DNA of 46,864 bases from Trichococcus ilyis (GTDB lineage: Bacteria > Bacillota > Bacilli > Lactobacillales > Aerococcaceae). The translations under genes were made by a program, and so were the position numbers. The DNA is taken from contig NZ_FNYT01000023.1 in the NCBI RefSeq assembly GCF_900109135.1, positions 1 through 46,864 of the forward strand. Reading direction: 5' to 3'. Shown in pieces: positions 20,838-28,583 of the stretch (the first letter of the stretch is position 1; every line of letters starts with the position of its first letter). The notes under the pieces were generated by a model. That model was not told the origin of the DNA and made no database searches. It saw only the letters and a program-made list of their open reading frames with translations.

Positions 20838-21281
20838 GTGCGTACAACATACATGGCTAAAGCAAGCGAAATGGACCGTAAATGGTTCGTAATCGACGCA
20901 ACTGATATCCCATTGGGACGTCTTTCAACTACGGTTGCAACAATCTTACGCGGTAAAAACAAACCAACTTTCACACCTCACGTAGATACAGGTGATTTCG
21001 TGATCGTCATCAATGCAGACAAAGTTCAATTAACAGGTAAAAAAGCAACTGACAAAATCTATTCCCGTCACTCAGGTTATCCAGGTGGGCTAAAACAGAT
21101 TACAGCTGGCGAATTACGTGCTAAAAACTCAAGAAAATTGGTTGAATTGTCCGTTAAAGGCATGCTTCCTAAAAACTCTTTGGGCGCTAAACAATTCACT
21201 AAATTACACGTATACGGTGAAGCAGTTCACCCGCACGCTGCACAACAACCAGAAGTTTTAGACATCACTAACCTAATTTAA
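20838..21281 (+). CDS. rplM: 50S ribosomal protein L13
   Basis: 147 residues from GTG 20838, seven bases after [27 protein letters not shown] is the usual lactic-acid-bacterial start; the open frame to 20745 is leader. Motifs [15 protein letters not shown]-like (here [16 protein letters not shown]) and [20 protein letters not shown] are L13 signatures. Early 50S assembly protein; rpsI follows after 13 bases. Confidence 0.95.
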   Translation: MRTTYMAKASEMDRKWFVIDATDIPLGRLSTTVATILRGKNKPTFTPHVDTGDFVIVINADKVQLTGKKATDKIYSRHSGYPGGLKQITAGELRAKNSRKLVELSVKGMLPKNSLGAKQFTKLHVYGEAVHPHAAQQPEVLDITNLI

Positions 21282-21294
21282 GGAGGGAAATTCA

Positions 21295-21687
21295 TTGGCA
21301 CAAGCACAATACATCGGCACTGGTCGCCGTAAAAACTCAACTGCTCGCGTACGTTTAGTACCAGGAACAGGAAAAATCGTTTTCAACAAAAAAGACATGG
21401 AAGACTACATCCCATTCGCTTACCTATATGAAGTAATCAAACAACCTTTGAACCTTACAGGTACTCTAGGAAGCTACGATATCTTCGTTAACGTAAACGG
21501 CGGCGGATTCACTGGTCAAGCTGGTGCAGCTCGTCACGGCATCTCACGCGCATTATTGCAAGTGGATCCTGACTTCCGCGCACCATTGAAAGCAGCTGGC
21601 TTGCTGACTCGTGACCCACGTATGGTTGAGCGTAAGAAACCAGGTCTTAAGAAAGCTCGTAAAGCTTCACAATTCTCTAAACGTTAA
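21295..21687 (+). CDS. rpsI: 30S ribosomal protein S9
   Basis: 130 residues, TTG start after [28 protein letters not shown] start and the C-terminal tail ending in Lys-Arg (QFSKR), which touches P-site tRNA. The 3' end is the integration target of the 22-kb element: its last codons recur at 43609-43662. The gene stays full length because the element brings its own copy of the final codons. Confidence 0.97.
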   Translation: MAQAQYIGTGRRKNSTARVRLVPGTGKIVFNKKDMEDYIPFAYLYEVIKQPLNLTGTLGSYDIFVNVNGGGFTGQAGAARHGISRALLQVDPDFRAPLKAAGLLTRDPRMVERKKPGLKKARKASQFSKR

Positions 21688-21688
21688 T
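21658..21688 (+). repeat. attL core (3' end of rpsI)
   Basis: Twenty identical bases (21658-21677, CGTAAAGCTTCACAATTCTC), one mismatch (T here, A in attR), then AAACGTTAAT identical. The repeat covers the last nine codons and the stop of rpsI. Confidence 0.9.
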
Positions 21689-21711
21689 ATCGTTGGTATT
21701 TCAACGTTTTC

Positions 21712-21747
21712 AAAGACACTTTCCTTTATTGGAAGGTGTCTTTTTTT
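21712..21747 (+). terminator. terminator downstream of rpsI, supplied by the element
   Basis: AAAGACACTTTCC (21712-21724) pairs with GGAAGGTGTCTTT (21731-21743) with one G-T pair, then a T-run. Because it lies to the right of the attL core, it belongs to the element, not to the original rpsI locus. Confidence 0.9.
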
Positions 21748-21750
21748 GTT

Positions 21751-21773
21751 CGTGAATGAAAACGTGAATGAAA
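21751..21773. repeat. candidate integrase arm sites at attL
   Basis: Tandem direct repeat CGTGAATGAAA at 21751-21761 and 21763-21773, period 12, just inside attL. Closely similar CGTGACTGAAA-type repeats lie just inside attR. This is the expected layout for arm-type sites bound by the N-terminal domain of a Tn916-like integrase. Confidence 0.6.
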
Positions 21774-21776
21774 GGG

Positions 21777-22949
21777 CTAAAAATTGACTTGTTTTGCAAA
21801 CTTTTCAGCGGTGTTTTCCCGGGCTTTCTGAGTCATATGCCCGTAGATGTCCATCGTAGTTTGAATATTTGAGTGGCCTAACCGTTCCTGTACCTCTTTC
21901 ATATTTGCGCCACCTTCAATCAAAATAGAGGCATGTGTATGGCGAAAGCCGTGTATTGAAATCTTTTTTAACTGAGGATTCAGATTAAGGACCTTTTCGA
22001 CAACGGTATCAGGATACTTCATGTATAGGGGTTCATTGAATCCATATTTAGAGAAACGATTAAATACTGGCTGAGTGCTTTTTGAATGATTGATTCCAAG
22101 CTGCAACAGTTCCTGCGCTTGAAAATTTTTCCATTTTTTCAAGATTGATACTGTTCCATCATCAAGGGATAGTGTTCTGACTGATTTTTTTGTTTTTGCT
22201 TCACTCAGCTCTTGTTTTCCGTTTAGATAAGTCATGTTTCGCTTCACGCTCAATGTCTTTTGTTCAAAATCAATATCGGACCAGTTGAGAGCGATTGCTT
22301 CACCCTTTCTTAAACCGGCGAAAGCCAAAACCCTAAAGAGAGCCACTTCTTTGAGCCCGAAATTTTTCGTTAGCGTATCGAAAAAGGTTTGAAGCTCATT
22401 GGTATCATAAAAGTTATGCGCAACCTCCCCCAATAGCTCTGCCTTGGATACGTTTTTTCTAGGCATTTGAACATAACGCATGGGACTGTCTGAGGTATAT
22501 TTCAAGCGAACAGCATGGTCAAGAACTCTTTGAACGCATGACTTCAACACCTTGAAATTCGTATAGTGGGTACTCCAATCATTTACGACTTGTTGACAGT
22601 AGCCTAATGAAATGGAATCAATCGGCTTGGCACCGAATGCGGGGAGAACGTATTTTTCAAATTGTTGCATAGTCCTGTCTAAAGTGACAGGACGAACTGT
22701 GTTCTGGTATCCAATTTTCCATTCTTCGAATACTTCTAAGAAAGTAACTGTTGTCTTCTTCGAATATGTTCCCTTCGATAATTCCAACTTTAACTTTGCG
22801 AGTTCAAATTCAGCATCAGCTTCAGTATCGAATCCTCTTCTAGTAATGATATCTCTTTTCCCCGTAGTTGGGTCTATTCCGTTGTAGTGCGAAAACCAGT
22901 ACGTTGTTCTTCCTGTTTTTTTTTCGAGGTAAACTTTTATTTTTGTCAT
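21777..22949 (-). CDS. int: tyrosine integrase
   Basis: 390 residues. N-terminal arm-binding domain (residues about 1-62), SAM-like core-binding domain (about 66-165), and catalytic domain with Arg214 (AGLRKGE), His333-x-x-Arg336 (HGFRHTHAS), His359 (LGHSNIQTT) and nucleophile Tyr369 (MDIYGHMT). All catalytic residues are present, so it should be active. It reads towards attL and ends 90 bases inside the core. Typical of Firmicute phage and ICE integrases. Drives integration into, and with a directionality factor excision from, the 3' end of rpsI. Confidence 0.95.
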   Translation of the reverse strand: MTKIKVYLEKKTGRTTYWFSHYNGIDPTTGKRDIITRRGFDTEADAEFELAKLKLELSKGTYSKKTTVTFLEVFEEWKIGYQNTVRPVTLDRTMQQFEKYVLPAFGAKPIDSISLGYCQQVVNDWSTHYTNFKVLKSCVQRVLDHAVRLKYTSDSPMRYVQMPRKNVSKAELLGEVAHNFYDTNELQTFFDTLTKNFGLKEVALFRVLAFAGLRKGEAIALNWSDIDFEQKTLSVKRNMTYLNGKQELSEAKTKKSVRTLSLDDGTVSILKKWKNFQAQELLQLGINHSKSTQPVFNRFSKYGFNEPLYMKYPDTVVEKVLNLNPQLKKISIHGFRHTHASILIEGGANMKEVQERLGHSNIQTTMDIYGHMTQKARENTAEKFAKQVNF

Positions 22950-23419
22950 AATTATGACCCCTTTTCTAGTGTAATAGAAATTCGACCACGCTGTTGGTGA
23001 ATTCGATTATCTTAGATAAAAGGTTTCAAAAATATAACACTTATTTTTGATTTCATGTGTTCGAGTACGAATTTTGCTCATTCACTGACAGAACGTCTAT
23101 TAAAAGTAGCCCTCCTTTCGAAGATAGTATACAACATCGGCACACGGCTGACATACTTCCTTGCTTTTTCAGGCATGATTTTTTAGAAGCAGATAGCCAT
23201 AGAAATTGTATTTAATGATTTCAAAAGATGTAAGGATTCGAAATTGAAGAGAATAAGGTTTCCTGAAACGTTTACATATAGCTTTGGATTCCGTTATACT
23301 GTAAACAAAATATTAGTTTCATGAATCGCAATTTAGCACCATCCTGGTGTTTGATAGATTAACTTCGCAAAAGGCAGTTTTTCAAAGTTTTTTCAACTAC
23401 ACGGAAGGAGTATTAGCAG
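22950..23419. promoter_or_regulatory. divergent intergenic region between int and the left operon
   Basis: 470 bases without a gene. A plus-strand promoter is seen: TTTACA (23271-23276), spacer 18, TATACT (23295-23300). It is flanked by the inverted pair GTTTAC (23270-23275) and GTAAAC (23301-23306), which could be an operator. A small CACCAtcctGGTG hairpin lies near 23338-23350. No repressor gene of cI type is seen beside it. Confidence 0.5.
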
Positions 23420-23704
23420 ATGAATAATGTAGAACGGATGCACGAGAAAAGCACAGAACGTAATCGAGTGTTGGTACTTCAGAGCCAATCCCTTGAAAAT
23501 GAAGTGCAGACAGCGAGACGGCGCTTGAAAGAAGCCGACAAATATTTAATCGAAGCGACAGCACAGCAAAGGCAGGAACAGACTATCGAGAGTGAAGAAC
23601 GAATGAACATGCGCTTCCAGCAATTTCAAATTGCACGCATAATACTGAAATTGACGCAGGAAAAGATGGAATTGTTCGAAAAGACTATAGCATTGTTCCT
23701 TTAA
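23420..23704 (+). CDS. small coiled-coil protein of unknown function
   Basis: 94 residues, preceded by GGAAGGAG. Highly charged and helical with heptad-like leucines (NEVQTARRRLKEADKYLIEA), no cysteine, no membrane segment. Not recognised. It is the first gene downstream of the promoter at 23271-23300 and lies 26 bases before the PD-(D/E)XK gene, so the two may act together. Confidence 0.65.
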   Translation: MNNVERMHEKSTERNRVLVLQSQSLENEVQTARRRLKEADKYLIEATAQQRQEQTIESEERMNMRFQQFQIARIILKLTQEKMELFEKTIALFL

Positions 23705-23730
23705 GAAAATACGGGAAAGGGGATGGAAGC

Positions 23731-25197
23731 ATGTTGATTCACCTGGATAAACATCTGAATGTATTCATCAATTACAACGAGAAATACTGGTTGGAGAACA
23801 ATATGACCAAAGCGATAGTGAATACCCTAGAATTGCTGGACACTTCAAACCAATTGGAATTGATTGCGAAGCTAGTGAAAAATCCGGCCATCACTCAACT
23901 GGACAAAACCCAACATCGTTGCCGTTTTGCCTTGCAGAGCAAACCGCGAGGACTGGACATAGAGGCCGTACCATCAGAAAACCGTATTTTATTGGGATTA
24001 AGCCCGACTGGTGGCGTTTGGAATGAAAAACTGCTGGATATCCGGAAATTGAAGTTGAACCCTACCGAAGCAGTTCAGGAAATCTATACAACACTTTTTT
24101 CTGATGTGACATCCGTAAAAGAGATGGAGCAGGGCAAATTTGATAAAATCTATCTGAACTTTGCCCAAGCTGAATACGATACCCTGTTGTGGTTGGATGC
24201 TAATCATGGGTCCATACCTGATGGCTGGATTCTGATAGAAAAGGACGGGCAACCGGTCTACTGCATCATCATTGAAAATAAGCTTTATGACCTGAATCCG
24301 TATCAATTGCGGAATCATCGTCAGAAGTCCCTTGAGTATAATGCAGCAACTACAATCACCCAATCTTTTTCAACGGTGTATGACCTGTTCCTCAGAAAAC
24401 AAAATAATTTGGATGTAAAAGGCCAAACGACGCTTATTCCCCATCTGCTTGAATATATGACCATAATGGGCTATGAACCCGTTCATCGTTTCTATCTAAA
24501 TGATGTACTGACAATTCGGAATGCGGATTCGGAAGAAGAACGAAAGTTCTATAAAGAGTTGCTCTACCAAAAATTCTTCAATTTTTTTCAGAATTACTGC
24601 GAAGAAAATGGTTACGACTTCAATCGGAAAAAACGACGCATGAACATTACTGGAATATCAGAGTTCAATTTCGTTTTCGAATTCGATGTAGAAAACGCCC
24701 AAATTATCATAAGTTCGGAAATAGGTAATCAAAATGCCTTTGTGAGTCAAAAAATTCTAGCTCAATTACAAAAAGCTGATAGCGATTTCGCACAACAAGT
24801 TCAGAACGACTATCCGAAAAGTACATTCGAACGTTTCATACGAATGAAAAGCAGCAGGGCGTTTCTGTATTTTCCCATCGCGGAATACGCCCATCTCAAT
24901 GCCTATATCGATTCCATCAAGGGGATGTCCATTAGTGATGGAAAGATTCCCAAGGATGAATGTCTCAAATTCTTGACTACCCAACATGTCCACCCGGATG
25001 AACATGCATTTGCTGCTCTGAAGCGTTATCAGTTTCAACACTGGCATAAATTGGAGTATCTTCGTATTCTTGATAGGCTGGAACTAGACATATATCTCGA
25101 TGAGCCTAACCATGCCAGGCTGAAAAGGGACCTGACAATGCTTATAGAACAACACATCATTGGGCTCAAAAGATTCAAAAAAGAGCTATCTTTATAA
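23731..25197 (+). CDS. PD-(D/E)XK nuclease-like protein
   Basis: 488 residues, AAAGGGG before the ATG. A PD-(D/E)XK-type core is visible: Asp164 (SIPDGWILIE) followed 18 residues later by Glu182-Asn-Lys184 (IIIENKLYDLNPYQLRNH), with the predicted strand-turn-strand between. The remainder (about 220-488) is not recognised. Such orphan nucleases occur as defence proteins and as processing enzymes in mobile elements. Function is therefore inferred as DNA cleavage, target unknown. Codon use is AT-rich, unlike the chromosomal metabolic genes. Confidence 0.65.
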   Translation: MLIHLDKHLNVFINYNEKYWLENNMTKAIVNTLELLDTSNQLELIAKLVKNPAITQLDKTQHRCRFALQSKPRGLDIEAVPSENRILLGLSPTGGVWNEKLLDIRKLKLNPTEAVQEIYTTLFSDVTSVKEMEQGKFDKIYLNFAQAEYDTLLWLDANHGSIPDGWILIEKDGQPVYCIIIENKLYDLNPYQLRNHRQKSLEYNAATTITQSFSTVYDLFLRKQNNLDVKGQTTLIPHLLEYMTIMGYEPVHRFYLNDVLTIRNADSEEERKFYKELLYQKFFNFFQNYCEENGYDFNRKKRRMNITGISEFNFVFEFDVENAQIIISSEIGNQNAFVSQKILAQLQKADSDFAQQVQNDYPKSTFERFIRMKSSRAFLYFPIAEYAHLNAYIDSIKGMSISDGKIPKDECLKFLTTQHVHPDEHAFAALKRYQFQHWHKLEYLRILDRLELDIYLDEPNHARLKRDLTMLIEQHIIGLKRFKKELSL

Positions 25198-25337
25198 ACT
25201 GACATGTTTGTTTATCGGAGTATTATGTTCATATGATACTTAATCCTAGCTTGCTCGAACGCGCTAGATTGAATAAGATGGCATAATCCTGCGTTGTCCT
25301 TTCTAGAATAGGAAAAACAACAAAGGGGACATGCCTT

Positions 25338-25646
25338 ATGAACGATTTCGGAATGATGATTGAAAGCTATATGAAGGAAATGGAAGCTAGGATTACGGAA
25401 AGGGTATTTCAACAAATGGAGAACAATGCGAGTGAAAAGGCGGGGAAAATGTGGATGACCAAAACAGAATTGGCTAGCTACCTGGGGATATGTTTCAAAA
25501 CTCTCGATAAATTTATGAAAGAGCATCCTAACTTCCCATCAATGAATTTTTCAGGAGCTATCCGATTCAATGCCTGTCAAGTTGATGAATGGCTTGAAAT
25601 TCATAATCAGGTAGTTAAAATGAGGGGGAAGAAACGGGCCTCATGA
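25338..25646 (+). CDS. excisionase-like winged HTH protein
   Basis: 102 residues, AAAGGGGA eight bases before the ATG. N-terminal amphipathic helix (1-35), then a MerR/Xis-like helix-turn-helix: MTKTELASYLGICFKTLDKF, then a wing and FNACQVDEWLE, about residues 39-88. This is the usual shape of recombination directionality factors and of related DUF771-type phage proteins. In this element it is the best candidate for the factor that directs Int towards excision, although it sits 2.4 kb from int. Confidence 0.65.
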   Translation: MNDFGMMIESYMKEMEARITERVFQQMENNASEKAGKMWMTKTELASYLGICFKTLDKFMKEHPNFPSMNFSGAIRFNACQVDEWLEIHNQVVKMRGKKRAS

Positions 25647-25677
25647 TTTGGTTGAAATAAAAAAATGAATTCAGACA

Positions 25678-25710
25678 GTCTGTTTCCGAATACGGAAACA
25701 GGCTTCTTTT
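25678..25710 (+). terminator. terminator after the excisionase-like gene
   Basis: GTCTGTTTCCG (25678-25688) pairs with CGGAAACAGGC (25693-25703) around AATA, followed by TTCTTTT. Confidence 0.8.
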
Positions 25711-25862
25711 GATTCTTTCTGAAGAGTGGATTTCGTTCCGCCCACGATGCAACCAATATTTTTCAGAATTGTAAAGCTGATTCTGTTAAGGAGAACGAAA
25801 CTGCAAATCAACAAATCCATTTTCATTGCGTAATGTTGCGGGAATATTTGATTAGTAAAAGA

Positions 25863-25890
25863 TTGTTGCTGTTTCTGAATATGATACAAT
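25863..25890 (+). promoter_or_regulatory. promoter of the HEPN gene
   Basis: TTGTTG (25863-25868), 16-base spacer, extended -10 TGATACAAT (TACAAT at 25885-25890). About 80-nt leader before the ATG at 25978. Confidence 0.6.
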
Positions 25891-25977
25891 TAAGAAATAA
25901 TCAAGTTATAAAAAAAGTCATTATTGGCTTGGAAAACACTTGAACATTAACTTTAGACAAAGCGGAGGTAAAAAATA

Positions 25978-27906
25978 ATGGATACCCACCGTATAAAATA
26001 TTATGGCCCCGGCGATATGACCTACAACATGTACCTACATGAATCGGAGCAGTATATGGAGGCCTTCAATTACGACAGGAGCACTCGCAAGTTAATTGAT
26101 GTTATTGAGATGCACAATGTACTCAAATATTTGTCCGCAGCTGATATCGTAATCAACGATAAGGTGGATTCATTCAAAAAGGTGGCAAAGAGGATAATTG
26201 GCTCCTATGTGTCGCGAAAAGACTTGGATGCATTGAGTGCGGAGTATGAAGAGCTATACATCCTCTACAAAGAAGATTTCTGGGAAATCTTCGTCGATTA
26301 CCAACTCATCAAAAAGACAACAGTCCCACAATTCCAGGATTTCATCGAAAAGAATAACGTTTTTATTGTTGTTCTGTTGCAACAAAAAGCCATTTGCGAT
26401 AAGTACCGAGTGCCGTTAAAGGTACTCTTGCTGAAAGAACCGAAGTGTTTTGAGTTGTTTCTGAGCAAGTATGATTCTGCCGGAGAGCGAGATTATGAAT
26501 TCCCACCGAACTTTTCGAACGAGGAGATAAACGATTGGGCGAGAAGATACTGCGAATGGGAGGATGCAAACCCTAATTATTTGCTGCAACTGTCACTCTG
26601 GAGTTCCCATCATGAAAAAAAAATAGATGACCGGATTATCCTCAAAGCAAAACGAGCTAGAGAAAAGCAAATGAACAAATATTTTGATAAAAGTAGCGGG
26701 TTCTCTTGGGGCCTAGAAGTTGAGTTCAAGCCAGACATTCCCACAGGATTCCGATTTGAGGCTAAAAGCGAGACGGATTTCAAGGTTAGTTTTGATAAGA
26801 ATTGGTTGATTGAAGAAAGAGATTATCCTACATTATTGAACAATTTTACCTATCATTTTGGATTCTTCGATTTGATGGGAAGATTTTCCTTGATTGGCTC
26901 TCAAAATGCTACCGGGTCCCTGTCAGATATTATGCAGCCCCAAGCGAAACATGGCTATCGAGTGTCTCTAGACTTCAAAATAAAAAGAACATACTTCTCA
27001 ATGTTATATCAAGCATATTTTGATTATTTGGCATATGAAGGGTATGACCTTGAAGAAATATACGCTTTCTGTTACAACGAATTATTCCAGAGTGAATATA
27101 ATATCCAAGGATTTTCTTGTAATCCCACTCCTAAAGAGAACGGGTTCTACGACAGATGTAAGGCACTCATTCCAGAAATGGACAGCATCTTGAAGCAGTT
27201 TGACTTTTTTCAGCGCTATGGTGAAATTGATGATGATTTGTTTGAAATGCAATCGAAGACTACTGGATATCGCGAGATAAAATCATTGCAGGATAAGAAG
27301 TATGTCTACTTCAACTCGGAGGATACGTTGGGACTGTGTAGATTGTTGTTCGATAACCAATCAAGGCTTTCGTTTCCAGAGAAGAAAAAGGGCGAAAGTT
27401 CATTTTACTACTATGTCCAAAAAGGGATTGCGGTGGCTGATTTTTATGAAAGCCAGCAGTGGATTATCTCAGAACATTTAAAAGACAATGACATTATCGG
27501 CTATGATGTGGCAAATCGTATTTATTTCAGAGACCCAGTCCTTATCCGGATGTATAAAGCAATTTGGGAGTCCGGTTATTGTTCGTTGTTCGATTTCTCT
27601 GATGACTTTTTGACGAAGGTCCAACAAGAAGTGGAAAAAGGAAATCTTAGATATGGAGACACGCTTTTTTCTGAACAGGAGAGTGATTACATCTCTTTTA
27701 TCATGGATGACAAAAAGTTCAGCAACACGTTGGCAATCCGAAATAAATATACACATGGTAGCTTCTCGAAACGTTCGGGCCATGAGCATAAGGGGCACTA
27801 TCTGGAGCTGATGATGATTATGTTGTTGTACACTGTCAGAATCAACGGTGAATTGGATTATCAAGATAGGAAAAAGCAGAAACAGAATTCTGAACCACAA
27901 GTGTAG
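25978..27906 (+). CDS. large protein with C-terminal HEPN-type R-x4-H motif
   Basis: 642 residues, GCGGAGGT before the ATG. Most of the protein is not recognised. Near the C-terminus, LAIRNKYTHGSFS gives Arg588-x4-His593, the catalytic signature of HEPN ribonucleases, inside a helical segment (about 560-625) as expected for that fold. The arrangement, a long variable sensor part plus terminal HEPN domain, matches ApeA-like abortive-infection proteins. Alternative: a HEPN domain without RNase activity. Monocistronic, with its own promoter and terminator, placed in an element that also carries restriction-modification. Confidence 0.6.
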   Translation: MDTHRIKYYGPGDMTYNMYLHESEQYMEAFNYDRSTRKLIDVIEMHNVLKYLSAADIVINDKVDSFKKVAKRIIGSYVSRKDLDALSAEYEELYILYKEDFWEIFVDYQLIKKTTVPQFQDFIEKNNVFIVVLLQQKAICDKYRVPLKVLLLKEPKCFELFLSKYDSAGERDYEFPPNFSNEEINDWARRYCEWEDANPNYLLQLSLWSSHHEKKIDDRIILKAKRAREKQMNKYFDKSSGFSWGLEVEFKPDIPTGFRFEAKSETDFKVSFDKNWLIEERDYPTLLNNFTYHFGFFDLMGRFSLIGSQNATGSLSDIMQPQAKHGYRVSLDFKIKRTYFSMLYQAYFDYLAYEGYDLEEIYAFCYNELFQSEYNIQGFSCNPTPKENGFYDRCKALIPEMDSILKQFDFFQRYGEIDDDLFEMQSKTTGYREIKSLQDKKYVYFNSEDTLGLCRLLFDNQSRLSFPEKKKGESSFYYYVQKGIAVADFYESQQWIISEHLKDNDIIGYDVANRIYFRDPVLIRMYKAIWESGYCSLFDFSDDFLTKVQQEVEKGNLRYGDTLFSEQESDYISFIMDDKKFSNTLAIRNKYTHGSFSKRSGHEHKGHYLELMMIMLLYTVRINGELDYQDRKKQKQNSEPQV

Positions 27907-27992
27907 AAGAACCTATACTCCCCAAAAAAAGATTCGGTAGAGTGATATCAACTTTTAAAGCACAAAAATCGCTAGGGCATGAACTTGAAATG

Positions 27993-28025
27993 ACCGTTAT
28001 CCCTTATGGAGATGACGGTTTTTTC
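27993..28025 (+). terminator. terminator after the HEPN gene
   Basis: ACCGTTATC (27993-28001) pairs with GATGACGGT (28011-28019), then TTTTTT. Confidence 0.8.
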
Positions 28026-28088
28026 TTGCTCCGATAAGAAAATGATGAAACGGGACCAATCATTCCCTTCCGCAGCAAGGTTTGTCAT

Positions 28089-28118
28089 TTGTCAGACCGT
28101 ATCAAACGCTCATATAGA
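28089..28118 (+). promoter_or_regulatory. possible promoter of the DNA polymerase gene
   Basis: TTGTCA (28089-28094), 18-base spacer, TATAGA (28113-28118). Moderate match; it lies about 55 bases before the coding start. Confidence 0.45.
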
Positions 28119-28172
28119 ATAACTGTAAGAAAAGGCACATAGGATACCCCAAAACCATTTGGAGGTAATTCT

Positions 28173-28583
28173 ATGAAAATGAACATGGAACAAGAAATCA
28201 CAAAATTGAAAGGTAAGCAACTGCATCTGAGAGGAAGGCATCTAGCCTCGGAACTGGTTCGGATACAAGCGGTCGAGGGAAAAAATAAGACGCTGGGGTA
28301 TGGACTTTTGTATAAGGCAGTGGAAGGCTCAAAAAAGGTCGTTCAAAATGATGTTCCGTCCTTAAGGAAAGCTGATAAACCCAATGACAACACGGATTTA
28401 GGTGTGGTACCACTAAATGCATTTGGAGCGAAGGAAGACGAGTGGTACTTGCATGATGACTCTAGTATTATTGTTGCGGTTTCTGATGTATTTGATTTGA
28501 GTGTTTGCAAGGGCTATACTGAAAATCTCTTTCGAACGATACCGCTTGTGATTGGGTTTGATACTGAGTGGGTGGTCGTTTGA
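28173..28583 (+). CDS. family B DNA polymerase, N-terminal fragment with Exo I motif
   Basis: 136 residues, TTGGAGGT before the ATG. The last residues, LVIGFDTEWVV, are the Exo I motif (Asp-x-Glu) of family B polymerase 3'-5' exonuclease domains; the frame then stops (TGA 28581-28583). The rest of the exonuclease and the whole polymerase continue in the +1 frame from 28582. The two frames overlap only at 28552-28583. Either a +1 frameshift (programmed or mutational) has split one gene of about 1015 codons, or a separate N-terminal peptide is made. Confidence 0.75.
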   Translation: MKMNMEQEITKLKGKQLHLRGRHLASELVRIQAVEGKNKTLGYGLLYKAVEGSKKVVQNDVPSLRKADKPNDNTDLGVVPLNAFGAKEDEWYLHDDSSIIVAVSDVFDLSVCKGYTENLFRTIPLVIGFDTEWVVV

